From positions 1-51,950 of the forward strand of contig JAPPMC010000187.1 in the NCBI GenBank assembly GCA_028819235.1: a stretch of DNA of 51,950 bases. The letters are read 5' to 3'. The notes under the pieces are model-generated. The model did not search any database. It was not told the origin of the DNA and saw nothing but the letters and a program-made list of their open reading frames with translations. This stretch comes from Bryobacterales bacterium (GTDB lineage Bacteria > Acidobacteriota > Terriglobia > Bryobacterales > UBA6623). The translations under genes and the position numbers were made by a program. Below are positions 7,356-16,882 of this stretch, piece by piece (within the stretch, counting starts at the first letter, position 1; every line of letters starts with the position of its first letter).

Positions 7356-9688
7356 AGCACGTAGAGGAACTCGTTCGAGGACAGAACTACCCGGCAGAGT
7401 CCACGCCAGGCAGCGTCTCGGCTGCCAGCCGATTCAGCGTAGCGGTTCAGGAAATCCACCCACTCTGCGGTCTCGCGGGGGTCAGGCGATCGCGAGTAGG
7501 CGATTCTGTGGACGAGATCTATCCTGTCCCGGTCATTCTCGGGTGCCTCGCGCAGCACTCGCTCGGCGAGGTGTTTGGATGCATCCTCCACGAGATCGGA
7601 GTTCATCATGAAGAGCGCTTGGGGCGCGACCATCGTCGAAGCTCGCCTCCCGTTTGCCGTCGACGGATTGGCGAAGTCGAATGCGGAGAACACTTCGTAG
7701 AGAGCGCTGCGCAGAACAGGTAGGTACACGCTGCGACGTCTCGAAGCGTAGAGCTCGGGGTCCCGCGAATAGGCATTCGCGTTGAGATTCGTGAAGTTCT
7801 TGTGGGGCAGTGTCTTACCTCCCACTGCCGTGTCGAGTTGCCCGGAAATGGCCAGCAGGCTGTCCCGAAGGGCTTCGGCCTCCATTCGGCGCCGATTGGC
7901 CCTCCATAGCAGGCGATTCTCGGGGTCGGCTTCGTGCATGGCTGGAGAGCGCCGGTACGCCTGCCGATAGGTCTCCGAGAGCATGATCAGCCGATGCATG
8001 GTCTTGACCGACCAGCCGCTCTCCACGAACCGCGCAGCCAGCCATTCCAGCAAGTCGGGATGGTCGGGTCCGTCCCCTAACGTTCCAAAGTTGTCCGGAG
8101 TGCGTACGATCCCCTCGCCGAAGTGCCACTTCCAGATGCGGTTGACCATCACCCGGGCAGTCAACGGGTGGTCCCCGCTGGCGAGCCAATCAGCGAGCTC
8201 CCGCCGACCGCTGCTTCGTGGACCGATGGCTGGCTGCTGTTCTCCGGCCAGGACTGCCGGGAAGCGCCTCCGGGAAAGCGCCCCCGGCGTGAGGTGACTG
8301 CCGCGGATCATCACGGGCAGGTCTTCGACGTCCCCCTCGCTGACCGCCATTGCCTTGGGTATCTCGAAGTAGTCGTCAAGCGCGTCGGTCAATGCTCCTT
8401 GCTGGGCGGCCACAACTTGTTCGGGAGTCGTTGCGCGGTTGTAGTTCGTGACGAAGTCGCTGTGGTAGTCGAAGCGCTTCTCGATCTCGGAAAGTCGGCG
8501 GTCCTGCTCTGGCCCCCCTAGGGCCGTGGCGTTGAGCTTGGATGTGACCCGGTAGGACAAGACGGTCTTCGTGCTGGTGAACATTCCCAGCATCGAGTAG
8601 TAGTCCTCGCTGCGGATCGGGTCGAACTTGTGGTCGTGGCAGCGTGCGCAGTCGACCGTCAGGGCCAAGAACGCCCTAGATGTGGTCGCCAGCTGCTCGT
8701 CGGCGAAGTCAAGCTTTTGCTTGACCGGATCGTCTTCGCCGACCATCTTCGGGCCGAGCATAAGGAAGCCGGTGGCGATGAGGCCTTCCTGCCGGTCGGC
8801 CGCGCCCCAGCGCGTGATGACGTCCCCGGCAAGCTGCTCCTTGATGAACCTGTCGTAGGGCTTGTCCTCGTTGAAGGCCCGGATGACGTAATCCCTGTAG
8901 CGCCATGCGTCGCCGTGCACGACGTTGTCGTCCATTCCGTTGCTGTCCGCATAGCGGGCCACGTCCAGCCAGTGGCGCCCCCAGCGCTCTCCGTAGCGGG
9001 GAGACGCAAGCAAGCGGTCAACCACCCGCCTGAATGCGCCAGGCGCGAGGTCTCCCACAAAGGCCTCCACCTCGTGGACGGTAGGCGGCAGCCCATGCAG
9101 GTCAAGCGTGGCGCGCCGGATCAGGGTCCTCCGGTCGGCCGGAGGCGCAGCATCCAGCCCGGCGGCTCTCAGTCGTTGCCTGATGAACGCGTCGATCGCG
9201 GTCGGGCCGCCCGGCGGTCCGGACGGAGAACGGACTTGCTGGAAGGCCCAATGCCCTCGCTCCTCGTTGGTGAAGCCGCCCTTCGATGCAGCCACACGTT
9301 TCGGGAGCTTGGAAAGGGCTGATTCCGGCCAGTGGGCCCCCTCGTCAACCCAGCGGGTCAGCGTGGTGACCTTCGCGATTGGCAGCTTCGCCTTGGGCGG
9401 CATCTGCAGCGATGTGTCGTGGTTGACTGCGTGGATCAGAAGGCTCCGGCTGGCGTCTCCCGGAACGATCGCCGGACCCGAGCGGCCCCCTCGCAGCATG
9501 CCCTCAAGCGAGTCCAACCGCAGCCCGGCCTGCCCTTCGCCGGCAAGCGGCCCGTGACAGGCGAAGCAGTTGTTCGCTAGGATCGGGCGAACCCTTTTCT
9601 CAAAGAAATCGGGTTCCTGCGCGAGGGCGGCGACCGCCATGGGGATCGTCAAGAATCCGGCCAACCGCGTTGCGGCACCTAGCGCCAT
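7352..9688 (-). CDS. DUF1549/DUF1553 protein with N-terminal planctomycete cytochrome domain
   Basis: A 778-residue exported protein. After a signal peptide (residues 1-23) comes a PSCyt1-type cytochrome c domain with CFACH at 41-45 and distal MPPKAKL. DUF1549 (PSCyt2) follows, with the RWGRHWLDVARYADSNG block and a second haem-type motif, CARCH, near residue 345. The C-terminal half is DUF1553 (PSD1), with MVNRIWKWHFGEGIV and LRDSLLAISG. Families of this layout are predicted to be periplasmic redox or surface proteins of unknown function. It is the first gene of a pair with the DUF1501 gene. Its ATG lies 20 bases from the divergent ATG of the symporter gene; Met17 is an alternative start. 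Confidence 0.92.
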   Translation of the reverse strand: MALGAATRLAGFLTIPMAVAALAQEPDFFEKRVRPILANNCFACHGPLAGEGQAGLRLDSLEGMLRGGRSGPAIVPGDASRSLLIHAVNHDTSLQMPPKAKLPIAKVTTLTRWVDEGAHWPESALSKLPKRVAASKGGFTNEERGHWAFQQVRSPSGPPGGPTAIDAFIRQRLRAAGLDAAPPADRRTLIRRATLDLHGLPPTVHEVEAFVGDLAPGAFRRVVDRLLASPRYGERWGRHWLDVARYADSNGMDDNVVHGDAWRYRDYVIRAFNEDKPYDRFIKEQLAGDVITRWGAADRQEGLIATGFLMLGPKMVGEDDPVKQKLDFADEQLATTSRAFLALTVDCARCHDHKFDPIRSEDYYSMLGMFTSTKTVLSYRVTSKLNATALGGPEQDRRLSEIEKRFDYHSDFVTNYNRATTPEQVVAAQQGALTDALDDYFEIPKAMAVSEGDVEDLPVMIRGSHLTPGALSRRRFPAVLAGEQQPAIGPRSSGRRELADWLASGDHPLTARVMVNRIWKWHFGEGIVRTPDNFGTLGDGPDHPDLLEWLAARFVESGWSVKTMHRLIMLSETYRQAYRRSPAMHEADPENRLLWRANRRRMEAEALRDSLLAISGQLDTAVGGKTLPHKNFTNLNANAYSRDPELYASRRRSVYLPVLRSALYEVFSAFDFANPSTANGRRASTMVAPQALFMMNSDLVEDASKHLAERVLREAPENDRDRIDLVHRIAYSRSPDPRETAEWVDFLNRYAESAGSRDAAWRGLCRVVLSSNEFLYVL

Positions 9689-9708
9689 GGTCGCCTAACG
9701 AGCCTAGC

Positions 9709-11460
9709 ATGAGCATTCTGGACTGGAGCATCGTCGTTGCCCTGAACGGCGGAATCTTCCTGTACGGGATGGCTCGCGCGAGGGGAACCAAGACCAGCCT
9801 CGACTGGTTCCTGGCAGGCCGGACGCTTCCTTGGTGGATGATTGGCCTGTCTCTTTACGCCACGGTCATCGATGCGGGGGATCTTGTGGCGGATTCGGGC
9901 GGCACCTACACGATCGGCATCGCCTACCTCGTGACGAACTGGGTTGGTGCGACAGGTGGCTGGGTCCTGCTCGCTAACTGGATTGCCGTGCCGATGTACC
10001 GCGCAGGGATGTACACGAATGCGGAGTATCTCGAGGCGCGGTTCGGTATCGAGGTGCGCGTCGCGTCGGCCCTGATCCAAGCCCTGTACCGGACGCTCGT
10101 ACTGGGAATCATCGCGACCACGCTCTACCTTGTGCTGGCGATTGTCGGCGGTTGGGGCACGTACGCGTGGTGGGGGGTCGTGGCGATCGCTGTGGCGGCG
10201 ACGGCATACACCGTGCGTGGCGGACTGCGGTCGGTGGCCGTCACCGACGCGCTGCAGAGCGCCGTGATGCTGGTCTCCTCCGTGGCCCTCTTCGCCGTCA
10301 TTTGGAGCGCAGTCGATGGTTGGGCAGGAACGGCGTCAAGGCTTGAGCAGCACAGCTCCGGCTTGGCGGGTCAGCTCCTGCATGCAGGCGGGGACGACAT
10401 TGCCCGCCAATCGGTGAGGGGCGAGTCGGCCAGCGCGGTCGACCGTATGCTCCTGACCGGCGGCTCGTACGACCCGGAGACCGACGAGATTGTTCGCACG
10501 ACCCCCGGCTGGCTGGTGGCGCTCGCCTGGCTAATCGTTGGCTTCGCATACGCCGTTGTGAACCACACCCAGTCCATGCGCCTGTTCGGGGCCAAGAGCG
10601 AGTGGGACATGCGCATGGCCGTCGTGGTCTCCGGGGTGATCCTGCTGGGCCTTAACTTCACCAACCTCTCGATCGGCGTGATGGGGCGCGCCCTGTTCCC
10701 GGACCCGCAAGCAATGCCGCTGGAGGCATCGCTGCAGGTACGGGATTCAATCTTTCCGCTCTTGGTGCAGCAGTTCACCGACTCGGGGATCCGGGGGCTG
10801 GTCGTGGCGGGCATCGTGGCCGCGTGCTTCTCCACCTTCGACTCCATTGGGTCGACCGTGCCGTCCCTGCTGGTGCGGGACGTATACGCCCGGCTCTTCG
10901 TGAGGGATCGGGACGACCGCCACTACGTGCTTGCGAGCCGCTTGCTAACCCCAGTCGTCATCCTCGGATCGTTCGCCTTCGTGCCAATGTTCCTCCAGGA
11001 ACGCGGAATGCTGCTGGTGTTTCTGGACTGGATCGGGGCGTTTGTGGTGCCGCTGCTGGCCGTCTATCTGCTGGGATCCATGACGCGTGTGCACCGCTCC
11101 AGCGCAATGATCGGCTTGGCGGTCGGCATAGCCTACGGTTCGCTCAAGCTGGCGGCGCCGATGGTTGCGGTGCGGTTTGGCGTGGCGATCCTCCCGCCCG
11201 TGCTCGTCAACAACTACTCCGGCACGGTTGCCAGTCTGCTGCTTACGGCCTTGGCGATGGTGGTGGTAACCATGTTTCGCGGCAAGGAGGCTTCCCGCGA
11301 GCCGCGAGCACTTGCTGGCCGTGGGTGGCTCGCCGCCAGCCAAGTTCCCGTTGCAGCGGCTAAGGTGCAGGGCCTGGCGCGTGGAACGCGGGCGCCCGTG
11401 GCGCTTGGTCTTCTGGTCGTGGCCATCGGCTGCCTGCTGAGCTTCGGCGTGTTCTGGTAG
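9709..11460 (+). CDS. Sodium:solute symporter (SSS family)
   Basis: A 583-residue inner-membrane carrier of the SSS (sodium/glucose, proline, pantothenate) family. It has about 13 hydrophobic segments beginning at ILDWSIVVALNGGIFLYG; the early signature TSLDWFLAGRTLPWWMIGLSLYA is typical of the family, as is the later FSTFDSIGSTVPSLLVRDVY segment. The co-transported substrate cannot be read; the enolase-superfamily gene 58 bases downstream suggests an acid sugar or related organic acid. I placed the start at ATG 9709 rather than the in-frame TTG at 9670, because the latter would overlap the divergent gene and add 13 non-membrane residues. Confidence 0.92.
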   Translation: MSILDWSIVVALNGGIFLYGMARARGTKTSLDWFLAGRTLPWWMIGLSLYATVIDAGDLVADSGGTYTIGIAYLVTNWVGATGGWVLLANWIAVPMYRAGMYTNAEYLEARFGIEVRVASALIQALYRTLVLGIIATTLYLVLAIVGGWGTYAWWGVVAIAVAATAYTVRGGLRSVAVTDALQSAVMLVSSVALFAVIWSAVDGWAGTASRLEQHSSGLAGQLLHAGGDDIARQSVRGESASAVDRMLLTGGSYDPETDEIVRTTPGWLVALAWLIVGFAYAVVNHTQSMRLFGAKSEWDMRMAVVVSGVILLGLNFTNLSIGVMGRALFPDPQAMPLEASLQVRDSIFPLLVQQFTDSGIRGLVVAGIVAACFSTFDSIGSTVPSLLVRDVYARLFVRDRDDRHYVLASRLLTPVVILGSFAFVPMFLQERGMLLVFLDWIGAFVVPLLAVYLLGSMTRVHRSSAMIGLAVGIAYGSLKLAAPMVAVRFGVAILPPVLVNNYSGTVASLLLTALAMVVVTMFRGKEASREPRALAGRGWLAASQVPVAAAKVQGLARGTRAPVALGLLVVAIGCLLSFGVFW

Positions 11461-11517
11461 GCTGCCAAGGTCTCGCTGGCGGGCCGCGCACATCCCGTCG
11501 ACGGGAATCGGCGTGCA

Positions 11518-12672
11518 ATGAGGATTCGGGACATCCAGGTTGTCAACCTGCGATTCGAGTACGCGCCCGGGCAACGCTTCCGCTATGCGGGCGGTACTTG
11601 CACGGGGCGGCTAACCAGCCTAGTCGAGGTGCGGACGAACGCCGGCGTCTCGGGGATCGGGTCGGTCTATTCCCACCCGGACTTGGTGCGGCTCATTGTT
11701 GAGCGCCATCTGCGATCCGCCCTTGTCGGAGAGAATCCCCTCGATACGGAGCAGATCTGGGACCGCTGCTATCGGTTGACTCGATGGTACGGAAGGAAGG
11801 GTGCGGCGATCTCGGCCTTGGGAGGGATCGACATTGCGCTGTGGGACATACGGGGGAAAGTTGAGGGGAAGCGCGTTTGCGACTTGCTGGGGCCGGCGCG
11901 TGGCCGGGTGCCGGCCTACGCCAGCGCGCTCCTTTGGAAACGCGCACCCCGCGCCCTCGCAGAGGAGGCCCGACGTCACGTTGAGGCAGGATTCCAGGCC
12001 ATGAAGATGCGCTTGGGCAAGTCTCCGATATACGACCGCAAGGCCTTACGGGCCGTCCGGGAAGCAGTCGGGCCGGATGTGAGGCTGATGGTGGACGGAA
12101 ACGCGAGGTACAGCGTTGACGAGGCGAGATCCATTGCGCCACGGCTTCGGCGAGCCGGGGCATTCTGGCTCGAAGAGCCCTTCGCGCCCGAGGCTCCCGA
12201 TCTCTTCCGGGCGCTCGCCCCGGATCTGGCCGGGATTCCCTTGGCAGCCGGCGAGAACGAGTTCGGTCTCCAAGGGTTCCGGGAGCTAATCGACCAGGAT
12301 GTCGTCCAGATAGTGCAGCCCGACTGCTGCCGGTGCGGGGGACTGACGGAGGCAGCCCGAATCGCCAGACACGCGGCTCAACGGGGTATACCATTCGCTC
12401 CCCACACGTGGAGCGACGCGGTGGCACTGATCGCAAACATGCACCTTGTTGCGGCGATCCCGTCCGGGTTGACGGTCGAAGTAGACCGAACCGGAAACCC
12501 TTTCATCGACGACCTCTTGCTGGGAGGGCTACCGGTTGAAGATGGGCGCGCCGTGTTGCCGAAAGGGCCCGGCCTCGGAATCCGCCTGAATCCCGACGTC
12601 GTTTCCCGATACACCGTGCCGAAGGGTGAGCCGACACCTCCCGGCAACTATTCCGACATGGTGTTTCGTTAG
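11518..12672 (+). CDS. Mandelate racemase/muconate lactonizing enzyme family protein
   Basis: A 384-residue enolase-superfamily enzyme with an N-terminal capping domain and a C-terminal barrel. Metal ligands are Asp193 (MVDGN), Glu219 (LEEPF) and Glu246 (AAGEN). The general-base candidates are His296 (APHTWSD) on the last strands and Lys163 in K-M-R; the usual KxK motif has Arg at the second position. Asn195 after the first metal Asp and the PHTW motif place it in the mandelate racemase/acid-sugar dehydratase group, so dehydration of an aldonate or similar hydroxy acid is the likely reaction. The substrate is unassigned. It lies 58 bases after the symporter gene on the same strand, so co-transcription is likely. 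Confidence 0.9.
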   Translation: MRIRDIQVVNLRFEYAPGQRFRYAGGTCTGRLTSLVEVRTNAGVSGIGSVYSHPDLVRLIVERHLRSALVGENPLDTEQIWDRCYRLTRWYGRKGAAISALGGIDIALWDIRGKVEGKRVCDLLGPARGRVPAYASALLWKRAPRALAEEARRHVEAGFQAMKMRLGKSPIYDRKALRAVREAVGPDVRLMVDGNARYSVDEARSIAPRLRRAGAFWLEEPFAPEAPDLFRALAPDLAGIPLAAGENEFGLQGFRELIDQDVVQIVQPDCCRCGGLTEAARIARHAAQRGIPFAPHTWSDAVALIANMHLVAAIPSGLTVEVDRTGNPFIDDLLLGGLPVEDGRAVLPKGPGLGIRLNPDVVSRYTVPKGEPTPPGNYSDMVFR

Positions 12673-12777
12673 TCCTGCTTGAGGCGGCTTCGGAGAGGGC
12701 GAGTCATGATTCCGCCACGTTCTCAGTTGCTGGGCGCGGTCTCAAGCACCTGCCACGCGGGCCTAGGTGGGCGGCTT

Positions 12778-12826
12778 GGGCAGTGGTGTCGGCGGGGGCA
12801 CAAACCCCGACACACCGAGACTGCCC
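12778..12826. terminator. Nested inverted repeat between convergent genes
   Basis: GGGCAGT (12778-12784) pairs with ACTGCCC (12820-12826) and, inside it, GTGTCGG (12786-12792) pairs with CCGACAC (12807-12813), giving a two-stage hairpin. It lies between the end of the dehydratase gene and the convergent end of the Cache/SBP gene, where a bidirectional terminator would be expected. There is no clear T-run, so it may act otherwise. The rest of the 340-base gap 12673-13012 shows no recognisable gene. Confidence 0.45.
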
Positions 12827-13012
12827 CACGTGGCGCAGGAGCCGGGCCCGCAGCACGTCGATCGCGACTTGCGAGCGGGCCGCGTAGTGGTGGCGGCTTG
12901 GGGCACGTTGCGGAACGCGCGATGGCAGCGGATGATCCAAACCGTCGCGTTGGTGAGGTAGGCGAGATTGCGCGACAGCGTTGTGGCCGAGGGTAGCCGT
13001 GGAGTATCGGTT

Positions 13013-16000
13013 CTACTCGCGACGCGTCCATTCCTCAATGTTCCACAGGTCCGACTCCCACCCGTTCACCCGGAAGCCTTCGATGTCATTCCCATGGGCG
13101 GCCACGGAGCCGCGGTGGATCAGCGGAATGGTCGAGTAGCTCTGGACCAGCAAATCATTCAGAGCAATCGTGATCTGCCGTCGCCTGTCCGGGTCAAACG
13201 TATTTGTCAACTCGCGATGGAGCCGGTCGAATTCCTCAGACGCAAATCGCTCCACGTTGCCGCCGCGGAACGAATTGGTCGCCCGCGCGATCTGGTCTCC
13301 GGTCCACAACGCGAGATAGCCCTCCGCGTCGACGCTACCGCCCCCGGTCGTGTACATCTGGACGTCGGCGTAGAACCTTCCGGCGGCATCCGGACTGGAG
13401 GCGGCATCCCCGAAGAACACAGACGCGTCGATGTGCTTGAGTTCAGTCTCGACGCCGACCTCCGCCCACCATGCCATGATTCGCTCTTGAGTGGCTTGGC
13501 GGACGGAATTCGTCGAGGTCTGGAACAAGACCTTGAGAGGGACTCCACCACTTTCCCGCACGCCGTCGCCATCCGAGTCGACGATTCCGGCATCATCGAG
13601 AATCGCATTCGCCAGTGCGATGTCCTGCACCAGGCATTCGTCGTTGTTGCTCGATGCTTGGCCGGGCGCAGGCCAGACATTACACGTGGGGCGGCCCGCA
13701 AGATCGCCGTAGCCGATTCGCACGAGCGTGCTGCGGTCGATCGCTAGGGAAAGGGCCCGGCCGACGATCGGGTCGGTAAGGAAGGGGTGGGGGTTGGTGC
13801 CGTCAGCATACTCGGACCGGAGGGGGCCCAAACCTGTGTCTGGATTGGTTTGATTGAGCAAGAGCCGCTCCACATTCGTGGCGAATCCCGACACGACAAC
13901 TCCGCTCCCCGCGGCCGCGATCGCCGCTAGGGTGTCGGGGTCGACTTGGAGGTTCCAAGCGTAGTCGGCCTCGTCCATTTCGAGAACGGACCTTGCTGCT
14001 TGAATCGCGTCGCCACCGCCCTGGAGGACAACCTCCCGAAAATACGGCTTTCCGGCCCCGGCGCCGCGGTAGTGCGGATTGAACTCGTATCGAACGGAGT
14101 CGCCCGCGCGGAAGTCTGCCACTACGTACGGGCCAGTGCCGAGCGGAACTCGATTCCCATCGCTGCAAGCTGTTCCTGCGTCCAAGCAGTCGGCGAATTG
14201 AGACGCTTGAAGAATTGGGCTCTCACTGGTCACGAACGGCGAAAAGGGGAACGCAACCGGGCCGTCGAACGTGACGGTTACGGTTCGCCCGTCAACAGAC
14301 TCGACGGACACAACACGATCAAAGCGCGCGGCACGAGCGCAGCCCGTCCCGCTTGCGGTGCAGTATCGCCAAGTCGAGACGACGTCATTCGCGGTGAAGG
14401 GCGTGCCGTCCGACCAAACCACATCTTCGCGGAGATTCCACGTCACGCTGGTGCGATCCTCCGGGATTCCGCCGTTGGTGGTCGAAGGGATACGCGCCGC
14501 AAGCGCGGGGACCAAGACTCCATCCGGATCGTACTCGGCCAGCGGCTCGATGGCCAGCGAAGCGGCCACTGCGTCTTTGCTCCCTCTGGAAAGGTACGGG
14601 TTGAGAGTCGTCGGTGCTTGCCACTGGATCAGCGTCGCGGAGTCGCCTCGCCCCGCCGTCGGCATGTCCCCGCCAGGCGTGCCTGTTCCTCCTCCGGGTC
14701 CCCCAATAGGCGGCCACGGGATCTTCTCGGGGTGGTCCGGATAGTATCCGGCGCCGACGAGAATAGGCAGCCCCTGCACCATCACCCGCTTGACAAAGGT
14801 CACCTTGCGTCCCGAAACCTCCGTGAACGGGTTCCGGGCCGTGTAGTGCAGCAAGGCTTCGCCAAACGCGTCCCCCACGCTCAACCTGTCCTGACCGCCG
14901 GACACTTGGCCGCTGAGGCTCAGTTCGGATGCGCGCATGGCGGACTGGCGGCCGCCGAGATCGCCCGAGAATACGGTGTTGCCGTGCATGTCGACGCCGA
15001 ACACATAGACCGAATCGCTCTTCCATCGCGGATCGGTCGCCAACGTGACCCCCGCGAAGTACCCCCGGGATTCGACTTCGAACGCTGCACAACGAACGAA
15101 TTCCGTCAATCTTTCTTCGCTCAGATTGAACTCCACCGCTAACGCATTGACATCCGTGGCGGGGCACGAGCCAGGCAGGTCGTGCAGGTAGATTCCGGTC
15201 CCGACCACGGCGCGGTGCCCTTCCCAGTCCACCTCAACGACGTACGAACTTTTCGGTTCTGACCTCCCCGCCACGAAGTTGGTGAAAGCGTAGTGGAGCC
15301 ATCCGGAACGGCCGAACGTCATGATGCGGTGCAATTCGTCGAAGTAATCGGTCCCGAAATTGTCGACGAGGACCTGCGAAGTTCCTTCCCAATCAGGATT
15401 CGGCGGAAACACGGCGATATGGGAAAGCGGCTGTTCGTGAGGCTGCGCGATGAGGTCGACGAAAACGTAGTACTGGCCATGACGCCAGCGGTCGTCCTCG
15501 TGGAACGCCCGACGTGCCTCTGTGGGGCCGTTCTCTATCACATATTCAGCAGCGCACCTGACGAACGCTTGGACGTCCCGCCTGGTGCGGATCCCGCGAG
15601 CCGTTACGTAGTTCTCGTCGCAGCTCGGTTCCGAGAGCATCGGTTCGGCGTCCAGCGCGTACCCCGCGCCCAATATGAGGGGCACGCCGTGCGAGACGAC
15701 GCGCTTGAGCATTCCGACCTTGGGCCGAATCCTGCCGGTTAGCGGATCGCGATGCTGGTAGTAAGTCAGGGCCTCGCCAAACACGTCTGCGACAGAGACC
15801 ATGTCCCTTCCGCCGAATTGGTCCATGGGATCGCTCTTGCTACCGAATTCGTGCAGGGATCTGTCGTTGATCCGCACGCCGTTCCCGGTCAGGACTTGGT
15901 TTCCCTCCAAGTCCATCACGAACACGTAGCTAGAGCCGTCCCGCCACCGCGAGCCCCATTCGAGCTCTTCTCGGGCAGAGTAGCCCTTCTCCTCCAACAG

Positions 16001-16624
16001 CATTGCGGCACAGCGCACGAACGCCTGTAGCTTTGCCTCGCTCGGAGCAGCCGCCAAGTCGGCTGCGTTCACTTCTTCGGGTCTGCATGTGCCGGGCAGG
16101 TCGGGCGCATAGATGCCGGCCCCGACTACGGCGCGCTGGCCGTCCCAGTCCAACTCGATCACATACGAACTCTTGGGCTGTTGCGTCCCGGTAGACGGAT
16201 TCCCGCTCCAGTAGTACATCCAGCCGGATTTGACAAGCTCCAGCATGCGAAAGTTCTCGGAGTAGTAATCGGTCCCGAATGCGTCGATATAGGTCCCCCA
16301 GACGTTGCCTTCCCTAGATGGATCGCGTGGATAGACGTAGACGAGTGCTTCGTCTGCGGATGGCGCTACCTGTTCGACAAACAGGTAGATGGGGCCGTGC
16401 CGCCACCTCTCGTCCTCATGGAACGCTCGCCGGGCCTCGGCCGTGCCGTGCTCAATCACATACTCCGCCGCACACCGGACGAACGCCTGAACGTCACTCG
16501 TCGTGCGGACAGCGCTCGCGCTGATTCGATGCTCCGCGCAGATGCTCGAATCACTCGCGCGGGCGGAAACAGCCGCAATCCACGCTATGACGGCTAGCAG
16601 GAGGAACCGGGTTGGTCGCTTCAC
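13013..16624 (-). CDS. Four Cache-like units fused to a family 5 extracellular solute-binding protein
   Basis: A 1203-residue secreted protein with an unusual architecture. A signal peptide (KRPTRFLLLAVIAWIAA, cleaved near ARA) is followed by four single-Cache-like units at roughly 44-175, 195-325, 348-480 and 503-630. Each opens with FVRCAA and contains a [Y/V]VF strand and a GAG[I/Y]Y or GTGIY end. Units 1 and 3 are near copies of each other, as are 2 and 4, so the array arose by duplication of an A-B pair. A Pro/Gly linker (633-655) leads to an SBP_bac_5 domain (about 660-1200) with WSDGTPFTANDV and the LNPYLS opening typical of oligopeptide-binding proteins. No ABC permease genes flank it and no membrane anchor or signalling output is seen. 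I start at GTG 16624, directly before the signal peptide; upstream in-frame codons add 51 unlikely residues. Confidence 0.85.
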   Translation of the reverse strand: MKRPTRFLLLAVIAWIAAVSARASDSSICAEHRISASAVRTTSDVQAFVRCAAEYVIEHGTAEARRAFHEDERWRHGPIYLFVEQVAPSADEALVYVYPRDPSREGNVWGTYIDAFGTDYYSENFRMLELVKSGWMYYWSGNPSTGTQQPKSSYVIELDWDGQRAVVGAGIYAPDLPGTCRPEEVNAADLAAAPSEAKLQAFVRCAAMLLEEKGYSAREELEWGSRWRDGSSYVFVMDLEGNQVLTGNGVRINDRSLHEFGSKSDPMDQFGGRDMVSVADVFGEALTYYQHRDPLTGRIRPKVGMLKRVVSHGVPLILGAGYALDAEPMLSEPSCDENYVTARGIRTRRDVQAFVRCAAEYVIENGPTEARRAFHEDDRWRHGQYYVFVDLIAQPHEQPLSHIAVFPPNPDWEGTSQVLVDNFGTDYFDELHRIMTFGRSGWLHYAFTNFVAGRSEPKSSYVVEVDWEGHRAVVGTGIYLHDLPGSCPATDVNALAVEFNLSEERLTEFVRCAAFEVESRGYFAGVTLATDPRWKSDSVYVFGVDMHGNTVFSGDLGGRQSAMRASELSLSGQVSGGQDRLSVGDAFGEALLHYTARNPFTEVSGRKVTFVKRVMVQGLPILVGAGYYPDHPEKIPWPPIGGPGGGTGTPGGDMPTAGRGDSATLIQWQAPTTLNPYLSRGSKDAVAASLAIEPLAEYDPDGVLVPALAARIPSTTNGGIPEDRTSVTWNLREDVVWSDGTPFTANDVVSTWRYCTASGTGCARAARFDRVVSVESVDGRTVTVTFDGPVAFPFSPFVTSESPILQASQFADCLDAGTACSDGNRVPLGTGPYVVADFRAGDSVRYEFNPHYRGAGAGKPYFREVVLQGGGDAIQAARSVLEMDEADYAWNLQVDPDTLAAIAAAGSGVVVSGFATNVERLLLNQTNPDTGLGPLRSEYADGTNPHPFLTDPIVGRALSLAIDRSTLVRIGYGDLAGRPTCNVWPAPGQASSNNDECLVQDIALANAILDDAGIVDSDGDGVRESGGVPLKVLFQTSTNSVRQATQERIMAWWAEVGVETELKHIDASVFFGDAASSPDAAGRFYADVQMYTTGGGSVDAEGYLALWTGDQIARATNSFRGGNVERFASEEFDRLHRELTNTFDPDRRRQITIALNDLLVQSYSTIPLIHRGSVAAHGNDIEGFRVNGWESDLWNIEEWTRRE

Positions 16625-16832
16625 CTTACGAGAGTATGAGACGCCGGTTCGGAGAGTCAATCTCTCTTTCTTTGTTGAGCGTATCGGCTTCCGCGAGGCG
16701 CCGGTGCCTTGCGCGAGGACACTTGGCCGCGTGCGGCACGCGTCGTTGCCGACGATCCGGGTCGCCGGGGTAGGCACACTTCCTTACGCCGGGGACTTCG
16801 GGAGGAGCTGGGGTGCCGTGCCGTGGCACGCG

Positions 16833-16851
16833 TCACCCGCTTGACGGGTGA
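16833..16851. terminator. Small hairpin downstream of sulfatase gene
   Basis: TCACCCG (16833-16839) and CGGGTGA (16845-16851) form a perfect 7-base stem with a 5-base loop, 32 bases past the stop of the minus-strand sulfatase gene. No T-run follows, so termination is only suggested by position. Confidence 0.35.
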
Positions 16852-16882
16852 GCGTCCAGCCCTGTGCAGAGCGCGGGCGGCC

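Noticed and set aside
12673..13012. Small open frames on both strands in the gap after the dehydratase gene
   Set aside because: They coincide with the inverted repeat, have no ribosome site and no recognisable similarity.
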